DNA from: Utricularia gibba
Taxonomy: Eukaryota; Streptophyta; Magnoliopsida; Lamiales; Lentibulariaceae
Direction: 5' to 3'
Assembly: GCA_002189035.1 (NCBI GenBank)
Contig: NEEC01000016.1
Span: 1,697,001 to 1,761,000, forward strand
Length of the DNA: 64,000 bases
The notes under the pieces are model-generated. The model saw only the letters and a list, made by a program, of their open reading frames with translations. It was not told the DNA's origin and did no database searches. Positions 23,041 to 34,035 of this stretch are shown here, piece by piece; within the stretch, counting starts at the first letter, position 1, and every line of letters begins with the position of its first letter. Both the position numbers and the translations under genes were made by a program.

Positions 23041-25010
23041 TTGACATATACTCACATTTAAGAGTTCATAGTTCTAAGGATCCGAGGTTGTTGGATATGT
23101 AGCAACATCACATTATTTATGGTTTATTACAGGGATTAGATACAATTCAAAAACAGCTATAAATTCTTGGCAAGCAGATCATGGGAGGATAGGACTTCGA
23201 GATATCTCGATGATTGAGATTTTTATGGGGTTTTTAAGACATTATGAATGGAACTAAACTTGAATCTACTCACAACTCTAGTAGATAGATGGTGTTTAGA
23301 GACACACACCTTCTTCTTACCATCTGAAGAGGCCATGATCACTCTCCAAGATGTTTCTATACTATGGGGTCTTCGTATTAATGGTATACCAATAATTCGC
23401 ACTTGCACAAAACACACAACACAGCAATGACATAAACTATGTGTCGAATAGTTTGGATGGGAGCCCAAGGAGACATTCATTGTGGTGATTCACAATTCAT
23501 TATGACTAGCATTCAGACATACATTGATGATACATACGTTGCTATCACAACGAAGATTCATGAGGAGGAAGTTGTATGTTTTGCTTGTGCAGTTATATTG
23601 TTAGTCTGTTGTGGAGTTTTTTTCAGGATGCAACCGGTAACCATGCCAAGTTGAATGTCCTTGATTGGATGACAGTTCAAGATCGCTGGATGGCCACTAG
23701 TTGGGGATAACTGTTTTGGTGAATTTATATCATGAGTTTGATTTATGTGCGCTTAGACACATTACAATGGGTGGTGCCCATCGTCTTCTTCAGGTTCCAT
23801 TTTTTGCTTATTCTACTAATATTATATACGTAAAATTTATTATATTATAATGTTTTTATATAGCTATTGGCATATACTTAGATCTCATCTCTATATCCTA
23901 TACTGAAGCGTCATTTCCCATACGATGTATATTGGGAGGGCGAGGGGTTCAAACCGTCCGTGTATGGTTGGAGGTTCGAAGGTTGGCTCGACCACTCAAA
24001 TGTGGTCTTCCACAAGTTAGAGCCAATCCGTGACACACTTAAACCGTACGTGCATATTGTCATGATATATACTTCATTGTTTTTTGAACAGTTTGAGTGA
24101 ACTCCTTACGAGGATATACATTTACTATGTGTCTCGGAATGTGATCGTCTGCTTTGGTAGTATGCCGATCCAATGATATATGCATCTCGGGTGGAGCCTC
24201 ATTGCGTTGATCGAGCTTCTCACCAATTTGGATGTGATTGTGTTATTCCACCCCCTCCAGATTGATATCCTGCAGAACATAAGTTTATCAGAGACTCCTA
24301 CAATACTGATTGGACATTGGAGCATGCTGCACGCATAGCTTTATGGGCATCTAGGCACACTCACATTCTCCAATTGCATGACATCCCCACGGTGTTTGAG
24401 GCGGCATACATGACTTGGTATAGGCTGTACGCGTTGTTGTATCTTGGAAGAAGACGAGAGAAGAGTGATGGATATTGAGGTGGAGATGCAGAGCTGATAG
24501 CTTATGCGGTAAAATAAACCTTTGTGCAAATATGAGTTAGATCGTGTAAACTGATTTTTGATATCTTCTTTGTTTTCAGGTCACACAGCTAGACAGATTT
24601 CGTGTCGGGGATCAAGAAGCAACGTGGGCATATGAGGGCCTTAGCCAACAGCTTGGATGGAGCTAGTCGCTCATGCCACATCACTCACTGCTACCTAATG
24701 ATGATGACCATGCATAGGTCCACATGCACCAAGCATACAAGGATTTCAATGTAGAGTTGTTTTTGCAGTATGTGGCACCAACAAATAGACCATGACATGC
24801 AAGGCTCCTTCTTCCTATGTGCGACCATCACTCTTGGCTACGACTCCGTTATATCCTTGGCCGCCTCCTTACCCAAAGTTCATGATGCCCCATGCAGGAT
24901 CGAGCCAATCTAGTGCTGGGAGGAGACATCCGTATTGTAGATTTCCATTTCCACCACTATATAGTGGTCCACATAAGGCGATCCATCCATCATCATCAGC
25001 ATACACATGA
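23041..25010 (+). pseudogene. Plant mobile domain (MAIN-like) gene carried with a Mutator-like element
   Basis: Plus-strand remnants, in order, of the plant mobile domain (aminotransferase-like, as in MAIN/MAIL1 and PP7-long-form proteins): PRLLDM near 23085, LTTLVDRWCLETHTFFLPSE and TLQDVSILWGLRING (23260-23390), DATGNHAKLNVLD near 23630, then FEQFEWTPYEDIHLL, HCVDRASHQFGCD and WTLEHAARIALWASR (24090-24350), and a Pro/Ser-rich end at 24792-25010. Some breaks may be introns, but in-frame stops near 23100 and 24160 show decay. The domain occurs in host proteins and repeatedly in plant transposons. It converges tail-to-tail on the MuDR transposase 140 bases downstream. Confidence 0.75.
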
Positions 25011-25150
25011 GTAGATTGTTTTATCGTTATCAAATAAGCTACTTTTGAGAAAGTAGTTTGAAAACAATCATAAATAAAATATCCAAAATAAATAACTCCA
25101 ACTAGCAATTAATCAAAGTTGTTCAAACCAGAGAAAACCAATTTATCAGA

Positions 25151-28100
25151 CTATTCTATTGGTAGTATATTCACTCCCCAATCCATCTCGCTGTGTATGC
25201 TTGTACAACGCTGTCTGCCAACAATAATCCAACGGCATGTAGGATTATAGGATCCAATCCAAGTAGGAGACATAGATATCAAAGTCAAGAGGGTTAAAAA
25301 CCTCTTCACTGTATGTTTGTCAAAAAGCATGCAATATATCAAGACTAATCATGAGATCGTCATCACTTACCTTCACCTTTTTAACAGCACTAATAGCATG
25401 AGAGCATGTAACATTATACTTAGCCCATTTTCTTTAACTATAAGTCTGATCACAAAGCATCACTCAATAGCGATAGCATCTCCCTTTCCCACGGCTGACG
25501 ACTTCAATCTGAAATGACATATTCATAGTCTCGAATTGACCCACCTTGTGTGTCTTAGCTCGTTCACATGCTCTGTCCCAAAAATGTTTTGCCTCATCTG
25601 AAAGCATCTGCATGCATGGATAACAAGTGTTATACATAAAATAAAATAATAAAACATTAAAAAAATTCAAAATTAAGTAACCTCAAACATAATAATTGAT
25701 GGTTTTCTATGATCGAGGTGATCTCCTCTTTACGCTCGTAGAGGATGGTAGCTGACTTGCACAATGTAGTCTCAACAATTGTATTTGAGGGAAACCGACG
25801 ACAAACCTTGAAAACGTTGTTCATGATCTCCATTGCATTAGAAGTTAGATTCCCATAGCATCTGCCTGAATCATATGAGAGTGCCCCCACTCTCATATGG
25901 ACCATTTTCCAGCTCAAAGAACCATGCATAAACCGTCGGATTTTTCTTTTGAATCCTTTGAAGGTATATCATCATCTTTCTTGGATCATAGAACGCTTCG
26001 ATATTGTAAGCCATTTGCTAAAGTATTTTGCTTCCAAATTTCTTGTTAAAGTTGGAAACATAATGACACAAACACCAAAAGTGGGTCAGACTGCCTTCTT
26101 GAAACCCAGCATAATTCCTCATAGTTGCAAGCATGCCTGCAACTTTGTCCGAGTGATAAACGAAAAATTTGTGCAACGTCGTTATATTGCGATTTTTCCT
26201 ATCAAATAAATTTATAAACCTAATTCACATCAAATCATATGAAAAATATGAGTATAGTGGACTAGGGTCGAACACAAGGAGCTAAGTGCTTGCTATGTGA
26301 AGGTCAATGCGAGAAATCAATGTCACATTGGTAGAATTGGTCTTAACTAGGACTAAGACAGAACTATAATGTAATACAGTAAAGAAAAGTAATAAGTTTT
26401 GGAGCTCGGTTGTTTCTGGAATGAAATGGGTGATGCCTTGGGATTCCTAGGGAATGTATGCTTATCACTAAACACGCTCACACAAATCATAAATCGTACA
26501 ACTAACTCACAAGGTCTAGGTCTACCCGGATTTTTGTTTTCCTCCTAATCTTTGGTTTACCTCTAATTAGGGTTGTTAAGCTGGGTTTCACTACTTACTC
26601 CTCCTGGATCTATCCTGGTTTGTTTAGGAAGTGACGTGACTTATGGTTGATTAGGTTTAAAGATTGACTAGCACATCTATCCCCCTTTCACCCCAAGGTA
26701 CCACTAAGTACTCAACCACTCATGTTGAAGATGAACGAAAATAGAAAAAAAAAACATCATCCATAGTGTACTCATTTCACAGTCGAATACCAGAAAGCAA
26801 ACAAGCAAGTAATGTAAAATGTCAACAGAAACTAGAAACGTCGCTAGCTACTCTTAGCTAAGAGTAATATTCCTCGAAAATAGAAAATAGTCTTGAAACT
26901 TTGGCTTCGTTCTTGTTTGTCTTCCTCCTTACTCCCCAGAAAAACCTTCTTCATAAAGAATGTCGTGAGTCTCCAATGAGGGAGATTTGTCTTTTCTCTC
27001 CATCTTATCCCCCTTTTTGTCCAAAATCCTATTTTTTTCATCCTTGTATTTTGTGTGTACTCCTTTTCAGACTTTAGGCCCATCTTCTGCCACTACATTG
27101 TTCATATACGGCTTCTTGGGATTTGTGTTGCGACCTGTGCTACATTGTTCAAAGAAAACTATTAGAAGGTTGGGACTAAATTACGATTTAGTCATAACTA
27201 AGACTAAAATAACAGAACTACGGTACTTTGCGCAAAAATATAGAACTAGACAGTAAAACTTGATTTTTGTAGCACAATATGAGTAATTTGCATGTACTCA
27301 ATCACTCAAAAATATGTGTTATCACCGAGATTATACTAGCCTGGCATCAACAAAAAAAGTGCTCATCTAGCAAATCAATAAAACAAAGATATGCATTTCT
27401 ACTCTCCTCGTCGACAAATGCATAAACTAGTAGTAGAATGTGATCACCTCGATCCTTGGTAGTAGCCACGAGCAACTTATGGTCATAAAGTCCATATAAA
27501 AAGGTAACATCAACCATAACAACAGACCCCCAAAACTTGAATACTCGAATAAAGGGACCTTATGCCCAAAAGAGATAATGCATGATTTTATGATCCTCTC
27601 TTGTAATAGTGGGAAAGCAGTCCCATGAGACCACTATACTCGAATTGGCTTGCGTGATTGCCACCAATAATACAGGTAGCTTTTTCACCGATTATCCCCA
27701 TGTTCTATAGACGAACTCAAAAGAAAGTTGGGCACCGTACAATGCACGTTCATAAGTAATCTTCTTTTGATATTTTTCAAAAATACATTTTCGAATATCT
27801 GCAGCCTCAATCTCTACAACAAAGAAAAATTATTAAAAATATAAACTATGTAAAAAAGTTTAAGAAATATTTAAACTATACCTCATTATCTATATGCAGT
27901 ATGCATAAGTTTATATCCAATGAATAAATCAGAAAAATTGCAATGATGCACTCCATCCATGTATGCCATGCAAGTATGTGGAACGTCACAAATCGAAACT
28001 TGCCAAATTCCATCATGTGCAGATTGCATAATCCTTATACGACAATAACACTTAGATCCATGTTAGCACGAGCATATTTGTCCTCCCAGAATGTGGGCTA

Positions 28101-28469
28101 ACTAACCGGAACAATGAATTCATATCCTCGTTTTATATGATAGTGAGCAACATAATATTAGGAATGAACTTTACTAGCAAATGCAATTCCCTTATTCAAT
28201 ACATGTAGCTTTGTATCGTAGCACTTATATTTGTCATTATATTTAAATTCCTCGAATACGAAAGTGTTTATCGAATTGTTTTGGATAGAGGGTATTCCTC
28301 CCTCATGAAACATCCCAAAGAATCGTCAAAAACGAGATCCAGACAATTGTACGGCACGAAGTGCCTCAATTCCGGTCTCTAATGCTTCGTCCTCACAAAC
28401 ATTTGTTGGCAGGGCTTCAGAATCCTCACTCGATTCGGTATCTCTACTGTCATCATCAAAGTCGACCAT
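25151..28469 (-). pseudogene. Mutator-like (MuDR) transposase, interrupted by a solo LTR
   Basis: Minus-strand transposase in broken frames: acidic N-terminus from the ATG at 28469 (MVDFDDDSRDTESSEDSEAL), MuDR N-terminal region (28300-27900), ITYERALYGAQLSFEFVY (27780-27720), catalytic core FKFWGSVVMVDVTFLYG (near 27530) and LLVATTKDRGDHILLLVYAF. The solo LTR follows, then CLISDKVAGMLATMRNYAGF and FWCLCHYVSNFNKKF (26150-26030), GRCYGNLTSNAMEIMNNVF (25860), and a C-terminal SYNPTCRWIIVGRQR...IHSEMD block (25290-25170). The catalytic motif usually DGT reads DVT. Several stops. Together with the convergent plant-mobile-domain gene it makes a two-gene MULE. Confidence 0.8.
26154..27324 (+). repeat. 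Solo LTR, 1171 bp, target duplication CCGAG
   Basis: Starts TGATAAACGAAAAATTTGTG and ends AAATATGTGTTATCA. The perfect 5-bp duplication CCGAG flanks it (26149-26153 and 27325-27329). It interrupts the MuDR transposase just after its catalytic core; sequence on both sides is transposase in the same direction. This is the best-preserved copy of the family in the window. Confidence 0.93.
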
Positions 28470-29356
28470 ATTTTAAAAAAAATTAATGATAATAATTTAT
28501 TATATTAATATTTAATCTCACTAAAATTACCTTCTATAAGTAATCCTTTAGCTATTTTCACACTTAAGTTGTTATAATTATTTAAAGATAATGATAATTG
28601 AAGACTCGAAAATATACTTACAATATAATTAATTATTACAAATATAAAAAAATAGATAGATATTAACATATGTAATAAAATAAATATCTTCATAATTGAT
28701 ATTTGGCATATTGATGTAAGATTCTGAAAAAATATACGAACTTTCACCATCATTGTAAGTCAAATCAAATGACATTCCTAAAAATTCAAAAAACTTCTAA
28801 TGTATTTATTCATTCTAAAATAATAAAACAAGTATATATAATTAATTATTATATAAGTATTACAAAAGATCAAAAATTTAAATAGATAAAATTACAAAAA
28901 AAAATTATATTACTAAAATTTTCAACTTAGATTCTACTCAACTCTAAAAATGAATAAAAAAACTTGTGAAGATATAAGATATATATAAAAGAAATATGGA
29001 CATAACAAATCTAAAGTGCAATCAATGATAATGAATTCTCTAAGGCATGCAATGATGGCACCACCTATTCCCCATAACAAATCACTATTAATAACAACAC
29101 ATAATATTATTAATATAATATTTTTACTCATCAATATTATTTATGTTAATTTTTCTAGGAGGATCATGCGATGAACTAGGAGCAAAGCTGACTGAAAGAG
29201 CACTCATCCAGGCAATAGTTTGTGACGATTTCTCAAGACGGGGGAATGAAAGGGGGCAGGAGGAATCAATGAGAGGATATCCCTTCAAATCCTGGATGTC
29301 TTTTTAACTCGGCAGGACAAGGCATGAGATTAACTGCTGCGGAGAACCAAAAAGGA
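28470..29356. other. AT-rich right flank of the Mutator-like element and RPS21 3' flank
   Basis: 28490-29150 is AT-rich and lacks coding evidence; it probably holds the right end of the MULE, not resolved. 29160-29356 is more balanced and is likely the RPS21 3' UTR and downstream flank. Confidence 0.5.
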
Positions 29357-29949
29357 TCACTGCTGTTTCACTTCAGCCTTCTTCTTCTGCCAGAGTCTGT
29401 CCAGAGCACTGTCAGCTTCACCCTGGAACAAGAGCATCCTCAGTCCAGGCCAATGAGAATAACAAAAGCTTTTGCAGGCGTTTAGTGACCACAATTCCCA
29501 AATGTGGAATCTTTCAACCAAAGGTAGAGGTTATTGATGCTTGACTGCTAAAAACAACCGAGGATTCAAAAGCACACGACAGACAATATATACAGACAAC
29601 ACGAGTGCAGCAAGCATATATATCCACAACAAGCTCATAGCGTAATTCCAGGCACGACAGGCAACAGAGAGACAACGATCATACCTGTGCACGAATGAAT
29701 CCACAGAGTGCGAAAGTGGAGAACTGTCCAGTGTAACGGCCAGTCTCATCCAAGTGCCCAATGTTGATCTGGACAGAAGCATGGTCCTTGGAAGTGATCA
29801 GCCTATTTGTCGCGGAGCTGCATACGAAAAACAAGGGATTCGGGTGGGATATCCGCCAGGCATACTTGATATGAAAACAAAAATAAGGGGAAATGCATAC
29901 CACTTCCTGGGGATGTAAAGATCCATATTTTGTCCTCCTCGTTCTGCAT
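29357..29949 (-). CDS. RPS21: 40S ribosomal protein S21 (eS21), with a frameshift at the conserved start
   Basis: Small-subunit ribosomal protein. Coding exons 29949-29901, 29817-29685, 29422-29357, all [56 protein letters not shown], then [20 protein letters not shown] to the stop. Plant eS21 proteins begin [16 protein letters not shown] and are about 82 aa. Here the first ATG (29949) reads MQNEED, then is out of frame because one G is missing compared with the family. The next ATG (29926) is in frame and gives 74 aa starting MDLYIPRK. So this is either a one-base assembly error, an N-terminally shortened protein or a recent pseudogene. The ATG at 29949 directly follows a splice acceptor (TCTAAG), indicating a 5' UTR intron. 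Confidence 0.85.
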
Positions 29950-30292
29950 CTTAGATAAATCTTTTAACAGACAGGAATAAAGTCACACCGAATCACTACA
30001 ACCTGAAGCAACACGATCAAGTTACCATAAAGTCCACTAATACAAGAACAGTAACGACGACTGAACTAGCGCTTACGCAAACACCATTGAATCGAAACAT
30101 TGCTTGAAATCGAAAAAGACAACGACAAATTACGAAACTTCAAGAGCAGATTCAAACGCCAGAACTTACGGGCATTAAAATTAAACTGCATACTTTGGCC
30201 AAATTAACCAAAGGCAAAAACACACAGAACAGCATATAATGAACACAGGAAAAACGGATACATGCGAGGAGTAATAATTTACCGGACAAGAA

Positions 30293-30375
30293 GACGAATT
30301 GCAGAGACGACGGCCGCGACGGCCGAAAGACATCGCCCTTTATATAGTTGGGTGGGATGAAACAGAAACCCTAGC
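30293..30375 (-). promoter_or_regulatory. RPS21 core promoter and 5' UTR exon with telo-box and TATA
   Basis: Reading the minus strand: the telo-box (complement of AAACCCTAG at 30366-30374), a TATA box (TATATAAAGG, 30346-30337), then a short GC-rich leader ending in a splice donor at 30292 (TTGTCCG|GTAAAT). Telo-box plus TATA is typical of plant ribosomal protein promoters. The spliced leader joins the coding exon at 29949. The promoter starts only about 300 bases beyond the ACX4 stop. Confidence 0.7.
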
Positions 30376-30681
30376 TGCAAATAACTGAAATTATCCCAAA
30401 ATCAAATTACACTCTTTTCTTTAAAAAAAAAAAAAACAATTATACTACCCCGTATGTTTGGGCATCATCGTATTCAACGAAGTTAGAATGCAGCAGAAAC
30501 TTTGGGTGCTTTCTGTGTTTTGTTGGTTACGTGACTTCATGCCGTAAGGCTTCAGTGAAGCATCGGTATATGTAGTATATACCTCACAGACATTATTTTT
30601 TATTCTCATGGAAGTTTTCCGAGTCTTAACACAGGATTGGAAGAAAAGCAGGTGGTCACAGACATTGTTAGCTGATTGTAT

Positions 30682-33115
30682 CTACAGTCTGCTCTTGGCC
30701 TTGGAAGCAGCAGCAGCAGGAGCCTTGAAGCTGGCGATCCCAGTGATCTCACGTCCGGTGACCAGAGTGTTGATGTCGTAGGTGCCTTCGTAAGTGTAAA
30801 TGGGCTCCAAGTCACAGAAGGCCTGAACAAGTAAGAAGCATGAGGTTAACAAAGAAACTGTAACAAAAATTGGGCAATGTGGAGGTTCAGGTTGAAACCT
30901 TTGCCACTAGAAAATCGGCTAAGATTCCATTGCCGCCAAGCAGCTCCCGCCCAAGAGACACAGTTTCCCTTGCTTTGGAGCTGATCCATGACTGAAGGGC
31001 GGTATGCGAAGATCATGACATGTCAAAAGGCTATCGTGCCCACATTTGATGAAAAACGAAAGAAGGAGCGAGCGGGTTCTGACCTTGCCCAAGCTGGCAT
31101 GGCCAGGAGTCATCTTGCCACTCTCGTAGAGTTTGCAGAGGCGCCAACCAACGAGAAACATCGCCTGTATGTTGCCCAGCATCTGAACCAGTTTCTGCTG
31201 ATTGAGTTGAAAAGCAGCTAATTGAGCACCAAACTGCTTCCTCTCCTTCAAGTACCTTTTAGCACAAATGATCAGGTTCAAGTTTAGAGTATACAGCTGC
31301 TGGTTGCATAAGAGAGCAAAACAACAAAAAACTACGCTGGCAAGGGGATGGTCGAATTTGATGGTTCCTAAATTACCTATGGCACATATCATAAACACCC
31401 ATTGAAATTCCAATTGGCTGCCAGGAAACCATGACCCGAGAAGCTGCAAGAACCTGGCTCCAGAAATGAGGAATCATATGAGAATACAATATGGGACTAA
31501 GAAAATTTTGTAAGAGAGTAAACTTAAGTTCTTCAGCCTTGCAAGGATACCTTGTTGGTGTCCTGGAAAGAATCAACTCCGGGCAATCTATCTTCATCGG
31601 GAACAAAGACATTCTTCAATAGAATATCTCCATTTTGAACGATTCTGAGGCCAATCTTGTTCTCGATTTTGGTAGCTTGTAAACCAAGCGCATTCTTCTT
31701 CACAATAAACCTACAACAGATGTAAATCAATAATATACACATGATGAACACGGTAAAAGTTGTTTACAGCAATCAAAAATGGTTGAGTCAAGCAATGAAC
31801 GAGTGTTATCATTTTTCACTCACCCGTTTATCTGATTCGTAGAAGTGTTTCTTGCGAAGACAACTAAAATATCTGCAAATGTGCTGTTTCCTATCCAACG
31901 TTTCTGGCCATTGAGTATCCAACCTCCTCCAACCTGATTATTAGAAGAATCATATGACAGGGCAAGTTAAGTTGTATACAAAAAACAAAAAATCGACAGT
32001 CTCTTAGCAATTGAATATCAATGAAATGAGATAATAATTCAAAAGCTAGACCTTTGTTGCGGTTGTTCCCAAACCACTAGCATCACTCCCATAGTCAGGC
32101 TCTGTCAGAGCCTACACAACACAGGGTGGCAGATTTAGAAATGCAAAATGACGAGAGTAAAAAAAAAAACAAATGAATAGACTTGGATTTTAAACTCACC
32201 CAACATGCTATGGTCTCCAGTGATGCAAGAGATGGTAAATACTTCTTCTTCTGCGCCTCCGATCCACAAAGTGCTATCCTTGAAAGATGGTTACAATGTA
32301 AAGATTATCACCAAATAGGAGTCTCAACCAAAGTAAACACTACATCTCCCAAAAGAAAACAAACAAAGATGGAACAGCGCCCGAACTCACCAATAGTCAT
32401 CATTCCTAAAGATGAATGAACCAATATGAATGTTGAACAGCTTGCATCAACTCTTGCAACTTCTGCAGTGGCAACCGCACTTGCGGTAAGGCTTAATCCA
32501 GGGCACCCATAACCCTGTAGAAGCCAAGTTGGATCCCAAAACGCAAAACTGATGCATAGTAATCCTTGGAAGTGGCAAAGAGAATCGAATGAAAACCTTG
32601 ATAGTGCCACCGGAAACACCAAGTGCGCCTAATTTTGGTACAACTTCAAAGGGAAATTCTGCCTTCTCCCAGTACTGCCAAGAAACGATTTAGGAACACT
32701 GAGTCAAAGGTGCTTTTTCCCAATAAACAAAAAAGATCAGAAGTGAAGAATAATAAATTCAGAACTGTATGCATTGTTAACTGCAACATCAGCACAGGAA
32801 AAAAAAAAAAAAACACCTTTGCCGCTATTGGAGCTACTTCTTTTTCCATGCATTCTCGTACTCTCCTTCTAAGAGCTTGCTCCTCGGGAGTCAACAGATC
32901 ATCAAATTGATAATAGTCCGAGGCTGTAATCCACAAATTTTAATTAAGTGCCCTGCCCCACAAACGACTCAGGGATCAGAATTCGAACAGGCATAAAAAG
33001 AAAAGGCAAGATTACCGCACGGGGGGAAAATAGAAGCTGGAGTTGCTTGAGGAAAAGCGATCTGAACATCTATGGCAGGCGAATTGAAGTAGTTGCTCCT
33101 TACCTCCGCAGGCAT
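30682..33115 (-). CDS. ACX4: Acyl-CoA oxidase 4, peroxisomal (short-chain), 12 coding exons, 431 aa
   Basis: FAD enzyme that oxidises short-chain acyl-CoA to trans-2-enoyl-CoA with H2O2 release in peroxisomal beta-oxidation. Exons: 33115-33016, 32923-32817, 32674-32597, 32514-32391, 32273-32200, 32111-32052, 31933-31824, 31710-31551, 31453-31377, 31255-31084, 30991-30899, 30822-30682. All are GT-AG and in phase, 1296 bp. Signatures: [101 protein letters not shown], catalytic Glu in [19 protein letters not shown], and the peroxisomal PTS1 end SRL. Length matches Arabidopsis ACX4 (about 436 aa). A splice acceptor just before the ATG (TGTGCAG) implies a 5' UTR intron. Appears fully functional. 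Confidence 0.96.
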
Positions 33116-33681
33116 ATTCGCTGCACATAATTAACCGGTCATATCAATGTGCGAAGCCGCATGCCCAAACCAGACAGCCAGATCACAATTAACGAGTTAC
33201 AAGGAGCATCAACAGCACATACAAAACAGAAGGAAAAACCTCAGTCTAAAGCCCTGGAGACACGCCAAATAAAACCAGCGAGAAACCAGTAGAAACGTCA
33301 GCTTGTTACAGATGCAGAAAATATGACGTGGAAGAACCGTCAGAGCTGGAAAGACGGATATATAAGAGAAAAATGGAAGCAAAATCAGATACGAACACCG
33401 GATAGAATTGTGACCATGACAGCTTCCGGCACACAGTTTTCATTAAAAACAACCAGTAGATTCGACACAAAGATTAGGCCTAGGGAGTAGCGGCAGCAGC
33501 AGTAAAAAATAGATGAAATTCACCTGATCCAAATGCTGAATCCAAAGACGAACGCTTTTCAACTTCTTTACATCATCCTAATCCCAAATCCAGGAGGCAC
33601 TTCTTTTCCCATCCATTCCGCCATGTTTCCGGTTCCGATTTCTTCTACAAAGCAGTGCCGTACGCTAAAGTTCATTGAATC
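33116..33681 (-). promoter_or_regulatory. ACX4 leader: 5' UTR intron and probable UTR exon
   Basis: A good donor (GGATCAG|GTGAATT at 33523/33524) pairs with the acceptor at about 33121 before the ACX4 ATG, giving a UTR exon from about 33660 to 33524 and a ~400-bp leader intron. The exon has a short upstream ORF starting MAEWMGKEVPPGFG (ATG near 33624) that ends at a stop before the donor. The hAT element begins at 33682, immediately upstream. Confidence 0.5.
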
Positions 33682-34035
33682 TAGAGGTGGGCACGGATCC
33701 GACTCGGCCGATCACGCGTCGGACCCATCGAGTTGAAAATGAAATCTCTGATCCGTCCCAAGTCACGGGTTACACGGGTCAATAATTTTTTTTTAATTTA
33801 ATAATATTAGACATATTCATTGAAATCCTCGTCATCCTAATGAAAACACATACTTTTCACAGTGAAAACACACACTGCAATTCGCCGCTCGACACACTGC
33901 AAAGCAATTTCACCATTTTGTACATCGTCGCAAAAATTGCCCGAAAAGCTTGAAGGCGCACGTTGGCAAGGAGCTGGAGAAAAGGTTTGTGAGGTGGTAG
34001 TTGAGATTTTGAAGGTTCAACACACGTCGGAGACG

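Noticed and set aside
30366-30374. Interstitial telomere repeat
   Set aside because: Only one AAACCCTAG unit; it is a telo-box of a ribosomal protein promoter.
33862-34035. Earlier start for the hAT passenger gene
   Set aside because: The open frame has no ATG before 34036; the Harbinger copy also begins at the aligned Met.
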